NCBI GenBank assembly: GCA_047975215.1
Contig: JBKEDD010000040.1
Span: 46,552 to 110,551, forward strand
Length of the DNA: 64,000 nt
Source of the DNA: JAGRMG01 sp047975215
GTDB lineage: Bacteria; Pseudomonadota; Alphaproteobacteria; Rhodobacterales; Rhodobacteraceae
Direction of reading: 5' to 3'
Both the position numbers and the translations under genes were made by a program. Positions 60,602-64,000 of the stretch are shown here, piece after piece. Positions within the stretch are counted from its first letter, which is position 1. The number at the start of each line of letters is the position of its first letter. The notes beneath the pieces are model-generated. The model ran no database searches, was not told where the DNA came from, and saw only the letters and a list, made by a program, of their open reading frames with translations.

Positions 60602-60973
60602 TCAGCTTTGCGGAGCCATGATCTCCACCTCTGCCCCGCCGCGCACCGCGGAATAGAAACAACTGCGCCGGTTCGTATGGCAGGCCGGTCCGGTCTGGCG
60701 CACCAGCACCAGCAGGCAGTCGCGGTCGCAGTCCAGGCGCAACTCGACCAGTTCCTGCACATGGCCCGAACTTTCGCCCTTGACCCAGAACGCCGCCCGC
60801 GACCGCGACCAGTAGGTGACGCGGCCCGTTTCCAGCGTGCGCGCCACGGCCTGCGCGTTCATCCAGGCCAGCATCAGCACCTCGCCTGTACCGGCATCCT
60901 GCGCAATGGCCGGGATCAGACCGGCATCGTTGTAGACGAGGGTTGCAGGATCGAACGTGACGGTATCGGGCAT
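60602..60973 (-). CDS. hisI: Phosphoribosyl-AMP cyclohydrolase
   Basis: 123 residues from the ATG at 60973, where homology starts (MPDTVTFDPATLVYNDAG). Conserved motifs: VLMLAWMNAQAVARTLETGRVTYWSRSR and the metal/active-site LDCDRDCLLVLVRQTGPACHTNRRSCFY. It opens the purine ring of PR-AMP in histidine biosynthesis; Zn/Mg dependent. It is divergent from the Fe-S scaffold gene and convergent with gluQ. Confidence 0.95.
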   Translation of the reverse strand: MPDTVTFDPATLVYNDAGLIPAIAQDAGTGEVLMLAWMNAQAVARTLETGRVTYWSRSRAAFWVKGESSGHVQELVELRLDCDRDCLLVLVRQTGPACHTNRRSCFYSAVRGGAEVEIMAPQS

Positions 60974-61055
60974 CTGGGGCAAAAACCTTTTGCATCGGCG
61001 TTTGCGCCGACTATGTATGGAGCAAGCGGCGAACGAAAGCCCCCAAGGATCCCCG

Positions 61056-61508
61056 ATGCCCGGCGACACCGACCTCATCAAGCTTTATTCGGCGCAGATA
61101 CTGGCGCTGGCCGCGGATATTCCGCACCATGAACGGATGGCCAATCCCGATGCAACGGCCAAGCGCCGCTCGCCGCTTTGCGGCTCGACCGTCACGGTCG
61201 ATGTGAAGATGACCGGCGGCCGGATCACGGATTTCGGCCAGGACGTGAAGGCATGCGCGCTGGGACAGGCTGCCGCCTCGGTTGTCGGCGCCAGCATCAT
61301 CGGCGCGACACGGGTGCAGGTGGAAACCGCCCGCCGACAGTTGCGCGCCATGCTGAAAGAGGGCGGCCCGGTTCCCGATGCGCCCTTCGAAGGGCTTGAG
61401 GTGTTGCTTCCGGCGCGCGAATACAAGAACCGGCACGCCTCGATCCTGCTGACGCTGGAGGCTACCGCCGAGGCAATGCAAGAGGCCGAAAGGGCGCATT
61501 GCGCCTGA
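61056..61508 (+). CDS. Iron-sulfur cluster assembly scaffold protein (IscU/SufU-like)
   Basis: 150 residues from the ATG at 61056. The first cysteine is in NPDATAKRRSPLCGSTVTVDVKM and the second in DFGQDVKACALGQAAASV; a third cysteine sits at the C-terminus (ERAHCA). The central Asp usually found near Cys1 (as in SufU CGDxxxL) is absent here. It probably carries Fe-S clusters for delivery, but a non-canonical role is possible. A weak hairpin follows it, before the tmRNA promoter. Confidence 0.8.
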   Translation: MPGDTDLIKLYSAQILALAADIPHHERMANPDATAKRRSPLCGSTVTVDVKMTGGRITDFGQDVKACALGQAAASVVGASIIGATRVQVETARRQLRAMLKEGGPVPDAPFEGLEVLLPAREYKNRHASILLTLEATAEAMQEAERAHCA

Positions 61509-61517
61509 CCGCAGCCA

Positions 61518-61538
61518 CCGCCAGACGCAAGGTGGCGG
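61518..61538 (+). terminator. Weak hairpin terminator after the Fe-S scaffold gene
   Basis: CCGCCA/TGGCGG (61518-61523 with 61533-61538), 9-base loop, followed by GATTTGTTTGC. An overlapping alternative pairing exists. It would separate this gene from ssrA. Confidence 0.4.
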
Positions 61539-61565
61539 GATTTGTTTGCATTCGAATTTTCCCTC

Positions 61566-61594
61566 TTCAACTGGCGCCCGGTCGCGCCTATGTT
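61566..61594 (+). promoter_or_regulatory. Probable promoter of ssrA
   Basis: TTCAAC (61566-61571), a 17-base spacer and TATGTT (61589-61594). The predicted start near 61601 coincides with the first hairpin of the tmRNA acceptor piece. Confidence 0.45.
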
Positions 61595-61600
61595 TGTGCT

Positions 61601-61915
61601 GTCCCGCAAGGGACTATGGACATAAACGCGCGTGAAATAAGCGGATCGGACCCGGGGGCGGTACCCGGCGGCTCCACCAGATACCCTTCGTTGGGGGGAC
61701 ATGGGGCCGAAACAGGATCGACGAACGTGTAAAGACGTGGCTTTGTCCCGGTGAGGTACCACCGTTATCGGTCCGTAAAGCATAATTGCCAACGACAATC
61801 ATGCTCCGGTTGCAGTTGCCGCCTAAGCGGTAACAAGACCGAAACTCAAGCCCTTGCGCCTAGCCGCGCAAGGCGGGGTCCGCAGGCACCTGGCAACAGA
61901 AGCCTGCACCTTCCT
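61601..61915 (+). ncRNA. ssrA: Circularly permuted (two-piece) tmRNA
   Basis: The acceptor half comes first: acceptor strand CGGCTCC with A and CCA (61669-61679), preceded by a T-stem CCGGG/CCCGG (61652-61656 with 61664-61668) around a 7-base loop GGCGGTA. After a 23-base spacer (61680-61702) the 5' strand GGGGCCG (61703-61709) pairs with it. The tag frame 61788-61826 encodes ANDNHAPVAVAA and stop. A hairpin at 61882-61907 lies near the 3' end. Exact ends and the processing sites are estimated. tmRNA rescues stalled ribosomes and marks the peptides for ClpXP. Confidence 0.92.
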
Positions 61916-62075
61916 TCATATCATTGCAGATGGTTCGCCCAACCCGGCCCGGCGGATCCAGACGCGTACCGCAGACGCCCCCGATTTCCTCATGCGTTGA
62001 GGCAAAATCTCGGTCAGGCGGGCTTTCGTTTCCACCCGAATCCCCTATGCTGTCCCAAAAATGCGGGAAAGCGTA

Positions 62076-62555
62076 ATGTCCGGCGAGATCGACTACGGAA
62101 ACCTCATGCACAAGGCAATGCGCGGTCTGATCCGGACCGTGCTGGCGGATGTGTCAGAACACGGCCTGCCCGGGGCGCACCATTTCTTCATCACCTTCGA
62201 CACGACCCACCCGGACGCCCGGCTGGCAGATTGGCTGCGCGACCGGTATCCGGGCGAAATGACGGTGGTGATGCAGCACTGGTTCGACGGGCTCGACGTT
62301 GGCGAGGACGGCTTTGCGGTGACGCTGAATTTCGGAGATGCGCCGGAACCCCTCTATATCCCCTATGACGCGATCCGCACCTTCGTCGATCCTTCGGTTG
62401 AATTCGGGCTGCGGTTCGAATCCGGTGCGGAAGATGACGAAGACCCGGACGACGATGGCGACGGCGCGTCGCCCGAGACCGGCAACAAGGCACCGGGAGA
62501 GCATGCCGGCCACCCGGATGCCGAGATCGTCTCGCTTGACCATTTCCGCAAGTAG
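62076..62555 (+). CDS. sspB: ClpXP adaptor SspB (alpha type)
   Basis: 159 residues from the ATG at 62076. The N-terminal domain has MSGEIDYGNLMHKAMRGLIR, HHFFITFDTTHPDARLADWL and the FGDAPEPLYIPYDAIRTFVDPSVEFGLRF core that binds the ssrA tag. A flexible acidic linker ends in AEIVSLDHFRK, the usual C-terminal ClpX-docking module. It carries ssrA-tagged proteins to ClpXP. The location 160 bases after ssrA places tag and adaptor together. Confidence 0.92.
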   Translation: MSGEIDYGNLMHKAMRGLIRTVLADVSEHGLPGAHHFFITFDTTHPDARLADWLRDRYPGEMTVVMQHWFDGLDVGEDGFAVTLNFGDAPEPLYIPYDAIRTFVDPSVEFGLRFESGAEDDEDPDDDGDGASPETGNKAPGEHAGHPDAEIVSLDHFRK

Positions 62556-62652
62556 CAGGCCGCCACAGCAACGGCCGCCCCAGGTATTCACGGCCTTTTC
62601 AGCAACTTATGCCGCACACTTGATATGGCAAGTGGGGCCGCGCCGCCGGTCG

Positions 62653-63216
62653 CTACTGCCGTTTCAGGAACGCCGATACCGACCGCAGCATTTCACCGTT
62701 GCGCAAGCGCGAGAACTCCAGCATCAGCCCGCCCTCTGCCAGGGTCCGGTCGTATTGCTGCATCTCGTAGCCGCCCTTGTCGTCCACGAACAGCGAATAG
62801 ACCGTCAGGGTGTCTCCCGTGATCCGGCCCCAGACATAGGGTTCGCCCCTCATCGGATCGAGCGGCACCGCGTGACCGAACACATTGCGCTGCATGGCGG
62901 CCGAATAGATGCCGGGGCGGTCGGTCGGCAGGAAATCCACCGAAAAGGGGCTGACCTTGGTGCGCCCGTCGGACTTGTAGGTGATGGTGGTCCATCCGAC
63001 GCGAAAGCCGTCCCTGGTCTTGCTGATGGTGACGCTCATGTCACGCGGCGTGGATGTGCCATCCGCCGACACCATCTCGGCCGAGCCGGAAAAATCGCCG
63101 ACGAACGGCGCGATATCGGCCCGTGCCGCAACGGCGCCCATAGCCAGCAGCACGAAGATCAGACCGGCGAAGATCCGCCTTGCCGGCCCGGCGGTCATCC
63201 TGGGGGTGGCGCGCAT
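62653..63216 (-). CDS. Periplasmic protein of unknown function
   Basis: 187 residues from the ATG at 63216, with a signal segment (RIFAGLIFVLLAMGAVAARA). The mature part looks like a beta-rich fold with IAPFVGDFSGSAEMVS, TRDGFRVGWTTITYKSDG and VWGRITGDTLTVYSLF. It lacks catalytic motifs and cysteines. Possible lipocalin- or sensor-like role; no family recognised. It lies divergent to fumC. Confidence 0.7.
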   Translation of the reverse strand: MRATPRMTAGPARRIFAGLIFVLLAMGAVAARADIAPFVGDFSGSAEMVSADGTSTPRDMSVTISKTRDGFRVGWTTITYKSDGRTKVSPFSVDFLPTDRPGIYSAAMQRNVFGHAVPLDPMRGEPYVWGRITGDTLTVYSLFVDDKGGYEMQQYDRTLAEGGLMLEFSRLRNGEMLRSVSAFLKRQ

Positions 63217-63460
63217 GGTCAGTCCTTTCGGGTTGGCATCCGCCGCGGCCGGACCCGTACCGCCCGCGGACATGCGACGGCGCCATCTTACAAACTGTAC
63301 GCCCGGGAACAATGACCCAGATCACGCGGCCACGGGCAAGTGATCGCGCCGTTGCCCGCCCTCGGCCGCCTCCTGCGCGCAACTGGCCGATTGCGCGCAC
63401 CGTGTTGCGCGGGTAAACGGCTTGCGACCGCGCAGCTTGCATATCAGGACGGAGTGACAG

Positions 63461-64000
<540 letters not shown>

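Overview
The window is high-GC, densely packed alphaproteobacterial DNA, almost certainly from Rhodobacterales (Roseobacter/Rhodobacteraceae type). Evidence: a complete gene transfer agent (GTA) cluster of the Rhodobacter capsulatus type, an sdhCDAB-type succinate dehydrogenase locus, a circularly permuted two-piece tmRNA next to an alpha-type SspB, a tRNA-His that lacks the encoded extra 5' G, and several small families typical of this order. No insertion sequence, CRISPR array or rRNA was found.

Layout: 1-1993 is the end of the pyruvate dehydrogenase operon (pdhB partial, pdhC) and its terminator. 2016-5377 holds a haem-binding secreted protein, cysK, cysE, a DksA/TraR-type zinc-finger protein and a small conserved protein. 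5598-19646 is the GTA structural cluster on the minus strand (g15 back to g1), with a near-consensus sigma-70 promoter in front of g1. 20046-22165 is an nsrR-led operon with an FAD-linked oxidase. 22386-26467 holds cobT, an M24 aminopeptidase and a DUF427 protein. 26495-29217 is a pair of secreted proteins of unclear role. 29239-32438 and 33352-35578 hold envelope or exopolysaccharide-type genes: epimerase, HAD-UbiA fusion, GtrA, GT61 glycosyltransferase and sulfotransferase. The second group sits between sdhB and sdhA. 37441-38523 is sdhD, sdhC and tRNA-His.

38694-41157 holds small proteins, mmcB, a 6S-like RNA candidate and an EamA exporter. 41154-42630 holds the most unusual locus: a 120-residue protein made of 21-residue repeats carrying an FSSGS core, followed by an uncharacterised 358-residue protein whose stop codon overlaps the start of the EamA exporter. 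43017-48348 includes xth, bdhA, a probable minus-strand small RNA, a peptide-binding protein and an MFS pump. 48442-51677 is an acyl-CoA ligase/DsbA/K+ channel operon with a divergent XRE-cupin regulator. 51742-54112 holds rpsI, rplM, a thioesterase and an enoyl-CoA hydratase. 54910-60553 holds an esterase, an AlkA-like glycosylase, an MFS transporter, trmFO, a methyltransferase and gluQ. 60602-64000 holds hisI, a Fe-S scaffold gene, ssrA, sspB, a periplasmic protein and the start of fumC.

Most genes are ordinary core metabolism. The parts worth experimental attention are the repeat-peptide cassette (40216-42630), the minus-strand sRNA (about 44785-44861), the secreted pair (26495-29217), the glycan genes inside the sdh locus, and the RNA features (permuted tmRNA with an odd T-loop, 6S candidate, tRNA-His). 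All calls come from reading the sequence and knowledge of families; no database search was run.
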